In this document: positions 29,674 to 40,700 of the stretch, in pieces | Numbering within the stretch: position 1 is the first letter of the stretch | Layout: every line of letters begins with the position of its first letter | NCBI RefSeq assembly: GCF_001640805.2 | Contig: NC_066851.1 | Coordinates: forward strand, 5,506,196 to 5,570,195 | Direction of reading: 5' to 3' | From: Lates calcarifer | Lineage: Eukaryota; Chordata; Actinopteri; Centropomidae | DNA: 64,000 bases | The notes under the pieces: generated by a model | What the model was told of the DNA's origin: nothing | The model's database searches: none | The model's input: the letters and a program-made list of their open reading frames with translations, nothing else | Position numbers and translations under genes: made by a program

Positions 29674-30654
29674 ATGTTACCCAGCTGTGCTGTCTGTGTC
29701 CCCACTGTGGCGCTCACCCCGTCTCCATCCTCCCTGGGCGTAGCCAGGACCTGACTGGACACACAATATTATCCACATATCGACCCCTCCTGCATTTTCC
29801 TTCTAGCCACACTGAGACATCCTCACTTCAGCCGACTGCCACATGTCACAGAGCCTGGAAAGATGCCGGACATTCACATCAGTTCACTGTATATGACACA
29901 TCAGCCTGATAAGCTCCGTGGTCATGATGTGTCAGACAGCCACTGACCTCAGTGCCCTCTGTGTATGCAGCTCAGCCCAAATGACTTCAGTCGTTGAGTG
30001 TGACATGAGCAGATTGGAAGATGGAGGTGTGGTAACACTACAACTACGGCACAATACCTCTCAAGACTCAGTCTCAGTGGTGTAGTAGCATCTTGAGTCA
30101 CTGTATTTAAAACAGTGCTTCCTAACCATCTTTACTCAGGGCTGCCACAACTTGTACTTTCTGAATCTGTCTCATTTTAATCATCTGCCTCAAAGTCTCT
30201 CCTCTCTACTGTCTTTAGCTCTACTGGTTTTAGATGTTTATCCTCTGATATACTTGTGATAACCCAGGGAACAGCTGTGGGAATCCTCCCATTGTGACAG
30301 TCATTAACTGTCACACCCCCTATTTAGGTCTGCTCAGGTCAATGTCAATGGGAAGTCTCTAATTATTTCTTTCTCTCCCTTCTACCTTGATCCTCCTCCC
30401 TTCTGCTGCCGTTGCTGTACATTACTGCACTTCTATTAAACTATGTTTTTATTGAACACTTAAGTTTGGCTGTTTTCTGTTTCATCTGATGGCATTCAAT
30501 TCACACAGGAAATGTTAACTGGTCCAAACTATCTTACTCAGACGTGAGATTAAAATGTTATGCCTTTACCTAATGAGCTCTGTCATAATCTTTGCCTTAA
30601 GTTTCTAATGTTCAGGTTCTCCTTATCGGAGTGTGTAAATTCATTTATGTGTTT

Positions 30655-30960
30655 ATTACTGAGGTCGCAGTTAAAGATGGTGTTATACTGGACTACATTA
30701 CATTGTGTTTCCAGTGTTTTGTCCTCCCTTTAACAAACATGAAGAGGGCAGAGTATTAAAAACCCCTCTGAAAATTGTGCAGTCCAGTACAACATCACTG
30801 CTGACTCTGACCTTAATGCTTAAACATGTAACACCTCATGACAGCATCAACAAACACCTGAACATTCAAAGCATCATAAAAAACATTATTGCAAAACAGG
30901 ATTACATTTCATAAGACTGTACAGGTTTACCTAATAAAGTGGCTACAGAGTGTACACCTG
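30655..30960 (+). mobile_element. Non-autonomous fish transposable element relic
   Basis: Starts with TTAAAGATGGTGTTATACTG, continues TTTTGTCCTCCCTTTAACAA and ends with ACAGGTTTACCTAATAAAGT GGCTACAGAGTGTA. The ending is a hallmark of an abundant fish repeat. It has no transposase ORF and is degenerate. Identification is from memory; boundaries are approximate. It lies between psma6 and the nfkbia 3' end. Confidence 0.6.
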
Positions 30961-31409
30961 TCACCTTAATGCTTCCTGTGGTGGGAGTGTGAACATTATT
31001 TTTACGACCAGTGAAGTCAGTCGCCAAGATTTGAATTATTGTTAAACAACTTGGCATAAAAAGTTGAATAAAAACAGCTGAAAGGATTTATATGGAATGT
31101 TACCAATGTAACTTGGTCAGACGACTATATTACTATTTACCCCCAGTTTGCATAGTAACAGGTCTACAGCAGCTATTTTAATATACTCTAAAAAGACTAG
31201 CCGTATTAAGCCATTTGTTTCCCTTTGTCTAATGAGGAAAATAATTTGTTGTGATTTGTTGTGTGAAGAATTTAGGCATACATTTCCCTGGCTTAAAATC
31301 TAATATATTGCAATATTTTATTGTACAATCCATTATATCTACTGGAAATATAAAAGGATTGTACTTAAAACTTGCCTGACAAATGATCACAGAATTGCGT
31401 AAGTGACCA

Positions 31410-31415
31410 TTTATT
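31410..31415 (-). terminator. Candidate poly(A) signal of nfkbia
   Basis: Minus-strand AATAAA about 1.2 kb beyond the nfkbia stop codon, with a second at 31317-31322. The implied 3' UTR (about 31400-32641) has no recognised coding sequence. It contains a perfect kappaB-type decamer GGGAATTTCC at 31538-31547. Confidence 0.5.
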
Positions 31416-32641
31416 TTACTCGAATTTAAATAAAAACCTCCCCGTGTTTGACTGAAGCATCCTGTTGTTCTGCGGCGATTCCCTTCTTTGGAGGATGAGA
31501 AGCAGGAATGTCGCTAACAGCTGAGAGTTCTGCTCCTGGGAATTTCCTGTCCCTTCCCCCTTAGCCCCACCCTCCAAAAAACTTCCTGATTTAGATGACT
31601 GAGCAATCAGCCTCATTCCACACACACTAAATTTCCCAAAGCCTCTTATCTCTTCCTATGCACACATACACACCCAGCAGGAAGAACTTCGTTGCAGGCT
31701 CAATTTACTGCCAGTTCCTCATTCAGTGGAAGCGAGTTGTCAGGTTATCAGCCCTTTCCTGTGTGACATGCATTATATGAAAATATAGAGAAGCGGGTCA
31801 GAACTGAAACTCAGCTGTCATGCTTTGATAAAGGCATTTATACAGACCGACAGACTGATGGTAGCAGATAGGCACACGGTTTAAGTAATTTCCTGAATAA
31901 TCGTAATATTGTCAGATGCTGCTGATCATATGCTAGGATCTGTATGATCTTATATATATTGTAATATTACCAAGATAGTGATATCTACTCTACACACATG
32001 AAGGCATTCTACTCCAAACTGAGTGAGTGCCTCAGTTGCCATTCAGAACCATCTTCCACGTCTTCCCCCACCATCTCCACAAATATATTCACACAGGAGG
32101 TCTTCACTGTTAAATATGAGTCTTTTAATTTAACTGGAGTGTGCTGGACTGTTTGCTGCCTTACATATACAACCTGCTCAACTGTACACATTCACAGCTT
32201 CCATAAAAAATACATCTTAGTATACACAGCATTTACAATATCATACAACAGAGCTGTTGCAGGTACATGTGTGTGGATGAATGTTTTTGTGACCATGATG
32301 CAGTGTCCACAGAATACAAGCGATCCTCTTATTATACAGCAATGCCATCCCATCATAATGTGTCATGTATTCACTTCTCTTTGCGTGTTTGCTCTCCTGC
32401 AGCCCGGAGCAGTCTCACTGGTTAATTCGGCCGTCAGTCTCTGTTTTGTTTGCCTTTGCAGCTGCCTGTCCATCCATTTTGTCGGTGGTCCCGTCTGCAC
32501 CATGTCACCCACACCACCGGGCTCCTGTGACGTTATTCCAGGAAGTAGTAGACGAGCCGAGCTGAACCTTTTCTCCTGTCCTTTACCGTCATCATCACAG
32601 CCTCCTGCCTCTGTAACTTCCCCTCTCTGTCTCAATTCCTG

Positions 32642-35600
32642 TTAATGTCCATTCCAGTGAATGTCGTCATAACCCACCTGCAGACACATGGGAAGACAAA
32701 AAATACTGTTACACACTAAGCAGGAATTTTTTATGTTTCATTAATGCCGGACTGGCTGTGAAGTGGAAGTTCTGTATTTTCGACACACACCTCTTCATCA
32801 GACTTCTCGTCCTCTTCCTCCTCGCTGTCATCTGATTCACTGTCTGGCAGCTCCCTCAGATCAGGACTGGTCAGTGAGTACAGCTCTTCCCTGATTTCGT
32901 AACTGCCATAACCGTAGGTGAGGTGGTACGGGGTGTGGCCTCCAGAGGTCAGGAGGTTGGGGTCTGCTCCTTTTTTCAGCAGCAGTCTGACCAGGGAGAG
33001 GTTCTGCTGATCCACAGCCAGATGCAGAGCACTGCGACCGTTATGCTGCTCCTATAGCACACAGAGAGAACAGGAAATTTATATTAGCACAGCACAAAGA
33101 CAACAAGAGGGCTGGGTGTTGGCTGCTCCTCAAAATGTCTTACACAATGACTGATTGGGAAATAGATATTTTGTGTGTAGAACCAGATGCTGTTAATATT
33201 CTATATTCTGTAAGTATATAAAGTGTGTATGAGTTTTGCTTACCTTTGCATTAATGTCAGCTCCTAGTTCCACCATGTTCTCCACCAGTGAGAGAAAACC
33301 ATGAATTGAAGCCAGGTGGAGGCAGTTCTGACCTGTAATAAAACATATGAGGAACAGCTTAACGGCTGACACCAGACAGCAGCTTTTGTGGGAGAGTCCA
33401 ACTTCCAAGAAGGGTCACAATTTATTTCAAATAACCTAAACAAACCAGACTTTCACATAAAGTAATTTTCCAAAATAAGTATGGGGTTTATTTAGAAAAT
33501 GTGCTTCCCCAAAAGAATCTGTAAATAAGCCTGCGACGCCTTAAAATGTCTGTGTACAAGTCTAAAAGTAGAGCCTCCCACCTTTCTATTTGGAGTCTTA
33601 GCATCTAACATTATGTGCCATGTAATAGACGGGTTTTAGTCAGGATGTAATGCTATGAAAGGCCACGGTATTCCCCTTCCTTGCTTAAATATTTCCTTCC
33701 TCCTAACCATAGTGTTCAGGGATGATGGGCAGCAAAAACTACTCTTTGTGCCCACCATTCCTCCTTTTAAATAGTAGTTAAGACCAGCAGCAGACTGGTC
33801 AGTGTCTGGTCTGTTTCCATGCAGCACGGGTGGGCCACCACAGAATGGAAATTACCCACACCGCAGAATATCATACTCCTAATATTGTAGAAACATTGTA
33901 ATTTAGCCTACTGCTGCTAAATTCAACATTTTTTGTGGCCTAACATGCAAACAAATACGGTTCTAATGGTGACAAGTCAAGTGTTTATGATGAAATGTTC
34001 AAAAAGTAAAAGCTCAGTACGTCTAAAGTAGGAAAAGAACAGCAACAAAGACAAAGTCCAAACCACATCAGTTCAAGAAAGAAAACACAAGAAAACCACA
34101 ATCTCACCATGATAGTTGCAGGCAGCCATCACTGTGTGTAGATGCTCTTTCTGACAGAACTGTGTGATGACGCTGAAGCACAGCAGGTTACCAAGGCGAC
34201 AGGCGATGTGAAGAGGTGTGTCCCCTCTGTTGTCCACCAGCGTGGGGTCACAGCCGGACACCAGGAGATGCTGACACACGTCGGGCTGGTTTGTTATTAC
34301 TGCTAAGTGAAGAGGAGTCTGGAGTGGGGAAAAAAATTAAGATACAACAAGTGACTTATTGAGTCAGCCATATTTTTTATGTGATGACAGGCACAGAGCA
34401 TTAATTTTTATTACTGCTACAGTACAGCCTAGTGGAACAGGTAGCCTAGTTTAAATAAACAGAAATAAGTGGAGGCAAACATAGGTAGAGGTAATGATAA
34501 GGAAGATATCTCTCATGTACCTGTCTCAGATCATTTTGTGTGTTGAGGAAGTCTGTGTTCTTGGACTCATTAGTCATTGTTTTGATGTAGTCCTTGGCCT
34601 CGTGGATGATGGCCAGGTGGAGCAGCCTGTAGACACAGAAGGAAGGAAGAAAAACTGTTAAAAGACACATACACAACTCAACCAAACATGAAAGACAAAC
34701 ATATGGTTACATTTGACCAGTGAAAAGCTGACCTAATTCCTAAAAGTTCTATGACAAACATAAGGTTCAGAATAAGTAGACAACAGTTTACCTTTGTGCT
34801 AAATCAGGTTGCAGGTTACAAGTACTTTTTATTAGATTACTGCAGAGAATTTAGAAATCAGCCCATATGTCCTTTTAAGACAACACTTAAAACTTTAAGT
34901 ACGAGTTGTAAAAATAAATGGTATTTCCATCATTTAACCAGAATTAAAGTACATCTCTAAATTAATATGATACACCAGGTCAAAAAGTTTCCTTAGTACA
35001 GGCCCCAAAACTTCCAAAAGATCCTTGATGCAATGTGATTAGTGTTGAATTATGTATTTTTAAATCTACATTCCAATCACTTTGATAGATATGTAACACA
35101 GCAGTTGATGTAGTTGATGTAAAGGGCACAGGAATACCATTACAGTAAATGAATGTACATAAATACAAAATCGACCTGTTGATGATCTCTGAAGCCCACA
35201 TTAAGAACCACTGCGTTGCTATGGTTTTTAACAGTTAAACATAAGATTTGGTTAAATCGTTGTGACATGGTTTCATGCTTCGTTGCTTTAGATGAGAGAG
35301 TTCCCTTTCCTCAGTTGTGATTACTTCAGTCACGTTGTTCAACTTTAACCCAGTGGAATATAACTAATGCTTAAGCTTTGACAAATATTGTACTGAATCT
35401 GAACTACATTTCTCCGCGGAGGAATTATGTTATAATAAAAATAACATTCTGGGGACTATTTAAATGTTATTCCCCCTTGGTTTTATTACAGCAATAACCC
35501 ACAGACGCCTATTTCAGGATATGGTTTCGCCCTCAACCTCCACTGACTTACACTACTGTAATTTAAGGTACTTTTTCTACTTTTTTCCGTCTTCTCGCCT

Positions 35601-36282
35601 CACAGGCGCGCGCGTCGGTCGGATTCCTTGGCGGCGCGCCCGGGACTTTCCCAGTCTGACCCGCGGCCATAGTAGATTCCCTCCTGATAATAGCCTTTTG
35701 TTTACGTCCAGTACCACTGTATTTCGCCACGGCTTAACTTATTAACAAACCGGACACCAGTTCTGCGTGTTGGTAGCACTGCGGCAGGGTACTTTTATGA
35801 GCAGTACTGCATACAAATTGTGCCCAAATCCGGAATAAGCCAGGCCTGGGCCTGTGCATTGTAATGACAAGCTAGAGGAACACATTCCCCACAGGAAAGG
35901 GATCAAATTACCTCCAAGACCCGAGCTAGGCCTACTCAGGCGATACTGCAAGCCTGACTATACCTCCGAGAACTCATAAATACCTCCGTGTTTGACTCTG
36001 TACTCTTATTCCCGGTCAAACTTACGTGTCTCCGTCCTCTGTGATCATTGTTTTCCATTCCTGCGGCTTTTCGGTTACAGCGGGAGGTTGGTTGTGCTGC
36101 AGCAGATCGGAGTCCGCCACCTGGAGCCGACGGATCTCGGCCGCCACAGCCTGGTACTCCTCCTCTTCGAGCGAGTCCAAACCGCTGTCGAGCCGTTCCT
36201 CTGTCGACGGAGCCGGCTTCCCTTCTTTCGATTCCCGACCATAATCCATTTGGTTTAATATACTGGTCCGGTGGAGGTCCAT
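32642..36282 (-). CDS. nfkbia: NF-kappaB inhibitor alpha (IkappaBalpha), 319 residues, six exons
   Basis: Cytoplasmic inhibitor that masks NF-kappaB dimers. IKK phosphorylation of the degron leads to ubiquitination and proteasomal destruction. Exons: 36026-36282, 34521-34626, 34108-34318, 33244-33332, 32791-33051, 32642-32677; all in phase, total 319 residues (human 317). The degron is LDSGLDS with serines 33 and 37, preceded by lysines 19 and 22 as candidate ubiquitin sites. Ankyrin repeats begin at LLHLAIIHE and include TPLHLAVITNQPD, TPLHIACRLGN, CLHLASIHGF, ALHLAVDQQN and the TPYHLTYG unit. An acidic PEST-like tail (DSESDDSEEEEDEKSDEE) follows, and the last exon gives VGYDDIHWNGH, like the YDD near the human C-terminus. 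The start is the first ATG. The donor of exon 5 is GTGTGTGTC; reading through it would give a different tail ending at 32731. Confidence 0.95.
35642..35651. promoter_or_regulatory. Perfect kappaB site in nfkbia intron 1
   Basis: GGGACTTTCC, the classical kappaB decamer, in a short GC-rich island (about 35600-35670, with CGCGCGCG and GGCGCGCC) inside intron 1. It could be an intronic enhancer or mark an alternative promoter. It fits the known NF-kappaB feedback on NFKBIA, but binding is inferred. Confidence 0.5.
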
Positions 36283-36390
36283 GGTGGTTTGTTGTTCGTG
36301 ACGAGGTGCGTTTGGTTGTATCCTGGCGGAGTAATGCAGCAGTCTGTAAATGCCCTCTGTATGGCTGCGACGGGGTGGAGCTAACAAGTC

Positions 36391-36460
36391 GGGGATTTCC
36401 AGAAAACTGTCACCTAGAATAAGACAGCATACAGATTGCTGGCTCCAAGAGGGGATTTCT
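36391..36460. promoter_or_regulatory. nfkbia promoter kappaB pair
   Basis: GGGGATTTCC at 36391-36400 matches GGGRNWYYCC exactly. GGGGATTTCT at 36451-36460, exactly 60 bp further upstream, misses at one base. They lie 109 and 169 bp before the ATG. NFKBIA promoters in mammals contain several kappaB sites that drive negative feedback. A TATA-like TATTTATAT on the minus strand lies near 36471-36479. Confidence 0.65.
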
Positions 36461-36830
36461 ATTGAGACACATATAAATACACTGCTCAGTCTGTAACCAA
36501 GAGAGCAAAGTCATTTTGCAGACTGTATCTGCTGCACTTAAAATATACATGTATTTAAATATTTCAGCTTGTACACAAGTATTTGGACACAACAAATATT
36601 CAGTTTCTCTCTGTATGTCAACTGTGCAATCAGCAATTACAGTGATAATGCAAACTATGTAGTATTAACATTTAGTAATCTATCAGACGTTCACACCTTA
36701 CAAATAAAACTGGTCAACAGTAAGAGCAGGAAATCATGGCTTTAAAACTGAAATCAAATATATGAATGTTTCAAGAAGGGAAAACACTCGTCCAGGAAGT
36801 CAGAATAAATTGAAGCACAAGTTTGTTTTA

Positions 36831-36852
36831 CCCCCCCCCCCCCCCCCCCCCC
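36831..36852. repeat. Poly-C tract (22 bases)
   Basis: Uninterrupted run of 22 C upstream of nfkbia. Such runs are error-prone in sequencing and assembly, and G-rich on the nfkbia sense strand. Confidence 0.97.
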
Positions 36853-37085
36853 TCAGTAGAAACTTGCCACTTGTATGTTGGGGACATTATTGTTCCATAA
36901 ATGAGTTTCTGTTTTGACATGAGCGATGAGTGGATGCATGGAAAGTCCTAAAACTGCACCTTTGTTAGCACCCCCCCCAATTCACTGTAACGAAAGGAAA
37001 CACAGCTCTTGCAGGCCCTCGGTGTTGGAGGGGGTGGGCAGACCTGCAGGAGGGGTGGGGTGGGGGGGCTGCAGCAGTATGCACA

Positions 37086-37713
37086 GGAGTTTCCTCTAAA
37101 ACCTCAAGTGTGATTGCAATGTGATTTCAGTTTGTTTATCACGCCGTGAAAATAATACGAGGGATGCAAGAACAAACCAGCAGGCCGTGACATGGAGTTT
37201 CCCCCGAGCCCCCAGGTCTTGACCACACGGTCCAGCTCATGTGTTTGATCTTTAAGATGCATCTCAGTTTGAAATAACATTGACAGTTTCTACTCCTTAT
37301 GTCAGAGAAGCCTCTAAGATATCCCTGTCATATCATGTCTGTATGATCATATGTTCATAAATCATACTTCTTGTGCATACATAGACTAATTGATTTTATG
37401 TAAAGCTACGCCAGTGTCTTGCAGGCATTGATGTCAGAGGTCACATGCATGTGCCAGCTATTTCTAAACATAGTGAAAAATGCTACTGGAGATTTTTTTT
37501 TTTTTTTACTGACACGTGGATTAAACTGCTGCTGATTGTGTCACAGTGCCTCTAATAACCCAGTATCAAATCACTCATTTAGTTCCTTTGCAGATAAAAT
37601 GGACGGACTCCAAGTTCTAGATACGGCCGCGAGACTTCACGAGGCTGTGACCTAACCCTTTAAAAACAAACAGCGAGTTGAACGTGATGTTCTGGAGGCC
37701 TGGGGGAAACTCC
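37086..37713. promoter_or_regulatory. Possible upstream NF-kappaB enhancer of nfkbia
   Basis: GGAGTTTCCC at 37194-37203 and GGGAAACTCC at 37704-37713 are the same perfect kappaB decamer in opposite orientations, each extended to GGGGGAAACTCC. A near match GGAGTTTCCT is at 37086-37095. They lie 0.8-1.4 kb upstream of the nfkbia ATG. Function is inferred from motif clustering only. Confidence 0.4.
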
Positions 37714-40700
37714 AGGCTTGTTTTACCTCCCATTGTTCAGTCCGTGTGACCAGTTAGACTGGGAAGCTCAGGCTTGGCTCTCAGCACATTTTTACTGTCA
37801 TGTTAGCAGCTGTTGAGCAACATAATAGGAATTTGCCCACACGTACATGTAAATGTACAGTGTTTCAATTTGTTTGTTGTTTCTGTGCAGAATATTGTGC
37901 ATCATTAACAAGATTTAGGTCAATTAAGTATAATTTACTCTGTACCAATATCTAACCTTGACTTCTGCTGCTGTATATCAGTATCTGAAGAGAGAATGGA
38001 AACATTGTATGGAGGATGGCAAACCTTATAAGCCACATTCACACCCACAGGTCACTGCAAATACATATTATGTATCTAGACTGCTGATCACAATTGGATT
38101 TGAAGGCACAATAAAACAGGAGCTCTGTCTGAACCATAGGAAGCCAGATGAATGGAGGAGAGGAATGCACACAGAAAGCTGATCAACCGAGAGACAAGCG
38201 GAAAACAAAGCAGTGACACATACTGGCACAAAGATTTCTGTTTTTACACAGGCAACTTTTCATATTTCAAGTATATTGCCATTTGCCAAATCTCTACAGA
38301 CAGTGTAACCCATTCAGCTTTACATTTGTGAAATACTAGAACTTTTTAAAATTGCTTTTCATGTTATGTCTGCTTTTCTGGGGAATGCACAACATAGACA
38401 AACAGCATCTGATAAAGACGCCAAGGAGGAATCAAGTCAGTCTATAACATCCAAGTGCATTAACAGTGTGAGACAGGGACATGAAGCTTTGGGCCATTTT
38501 GTCTATTTGAATATAGATATGTTTGAATGGTGCCAATATGATTGGACTCAGTGGAACTGAATCATTTTGAACCAGACAGATGAAACCAGCACAGCTCAAC
38601 TGACTGGAAGTCAGGGGCCTCACTGCATCTGACACGAAATTCTGAAACAACCAATGCTTAAACCAGTATAGAAACAAAATTCCAAATTGTCTAAACATTT
38701 TAGTCGCAGCCTAAGACACGGAGGGAAGTCAATACAATTGCAAAAGTGACAAATGTTCCTGGATTTTTGTGTGCAATCAGAACTTGAAGTAGCTTTTGTG
38801 GGATTTTCTGAATCCAATCTTAAATCATCAGCTTAATTATTTATGGTTGGAGTGTGCTTCCACTGAAAAACCTGAGGAAAGGAAACAATCAGAGTTCTAA
38901 AGTCTCTAATGAGTTTTGTTTATGATAGTTAAGTCATTGCCCTGTCACTGCAGCACATGCCCTCAAGAGGAAGTCAAGAAAGACATTTAACTGAATGTAA
39001 AACACAGCCTATTTGTTCATTTGAGAACAGGTTATTCAGATTTTATTGTATCTGATATGTACAGTACATGTAGGCATGCATGTGTCTGCTTTCTGTGGTG
39101 TGTATTGTGTGTGATATGTACTAATGTACTACATGATGACCATTTTTAATGCTTTTAATATTGGATTTTTAGATGTAGCTATTTTAGCTTTACATAAATA
39201 CATAAAAGGAACTGGGCTGAGTGAAGCCCAGATATTTTCCTTGGCAGCCCAATCTGTCATCTCAGTGTTTCTCTTGGTTACAGTAGAAATAATGGAAACT
39301 CACAGATCACACAAGAGAAAACATGAAAGGTGAGTGTAAGCAGTGTAATAGCAGTAGCATAATGGGCAAATACTTCCAGTTCCTGTCATCCTCTTTGAAC
39401 CCTATTGGATCAATAGGGGTTTTTGTATAAAATTTATATGTATAAATGAGGAATTTAGGATATGAATGAATGTGCAGCATTTTAAACAGTCTTTATAGCT
39501 GAATCTGAGGGTGTGTAAACATATGTTAGCTATTTCTACTGAATATCACCCAGAAGAATAATCATTGTTACATCAATGTGTGGCTGTGCACACACCTGTA
39601 TGTACAGTATCTGTGCACTTGCATGTGCTGGTGGGAATCCCTGGGCATTCTGGATGTGAACAGACATGTACAACACTGAATGACTCATTATGAATCAGTC
39701 AGCCAGCCACACACAGAAAAATACATTTAGGTAAAGGGTGAAAGCAAACGATGACTCATTAAATCACGCTCTGAACTTATGACTGTTTGACGTAAAATGA
39801 ACCGGGGTTTCACTGCGTTCACCTGTGTCTTTACCTGCTTCCCCTTTTCTTTATTTCCTGCTTCCTGTACGGGACTGTGGACTGACTTCTTGTCTGGCTG
39901 ACTTTCCTCTGTATTTACTGGAGAAATTTACAGTCATGTGCCATATGTCTGTTGTTGCTTAAGTTCTCTCCCTCCATATACATTTCTTTTTCAGCAGGGA
40001 TTTAAATCTGTTAGAGCTACAAATAAATATATTCTGATGTATTTGATGGTTAAAATGCATTCAAGATGATTTTCTTTAAGTAAATGCGCAATACGCTTAT
40101 GGTAACTATGGTAAATGCACCACATTTATGGGACAGTGACAGTCTATAGTGTAATTATAGTTATAGTATAGTTACTTTCAGATTCAGTTTTACAAACAAA
40201 ACATCAGATCAGTCCATAGAATAAGATCTATTGTACAGATTAAACCATCAAAGGTATAGAAGCTTCACCTCCACCAGCTACAACATGAATATGATCATAA
40301 ATTTGCTGCTTAAACAGTGAATGATCAGCAAGAATAAGACAATATGAGAATTTTTATCAAATTTTTTTCAGTTTTGCAACTGAATACTTTTGATACTTTA
40401 ATTAAGATTTTATTTTCTAGTGTTGCTGAATATGCCTGTGTAAGTTGCCTGTGGGAGTGTGTCAGAGACTTGAAAAAATCCTTGTGGGAATAACATTGTG
40501 GGAATATATGAATATGCCCTTTAAAGAAGAGAAATAGATTTGAAAACATTAAAAACTTGCATTTACTTACATTTTATCTTTTATACCTGACTGAGTACCT
40601 AAACTACTCATATATTCCATTTTGTGAAGAAATAAACAGTTGTAGCTTCAAATTCGCAAACAGTGCAGTTAACCTTTGTGACAACTTCCCAAAAGGAATA

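Noticed and set aside
30293..30314. Hairpin GTGACAGT-CATTA-ACTGTCAC
   Set aside because: An 8-bp stem alone, in non-coding sequence after psma6, is not enough to call an RNA gene or terminator.
31998..32645. 215-codon plus-strand ORF, the longest outside recognised genes
   Set aside because: It is antisense to the nfkbia 3' UTR, Cys/Ser/Thr-rich with no domain, and overlaps the nfkbia last exon by chance; no splice or promoter signals support it.
39124..39333. 69-codon ORF in the nfkbia-insm2 interval
   Set aside because: No recognisable domain or flanking gene structure; treated as chance.
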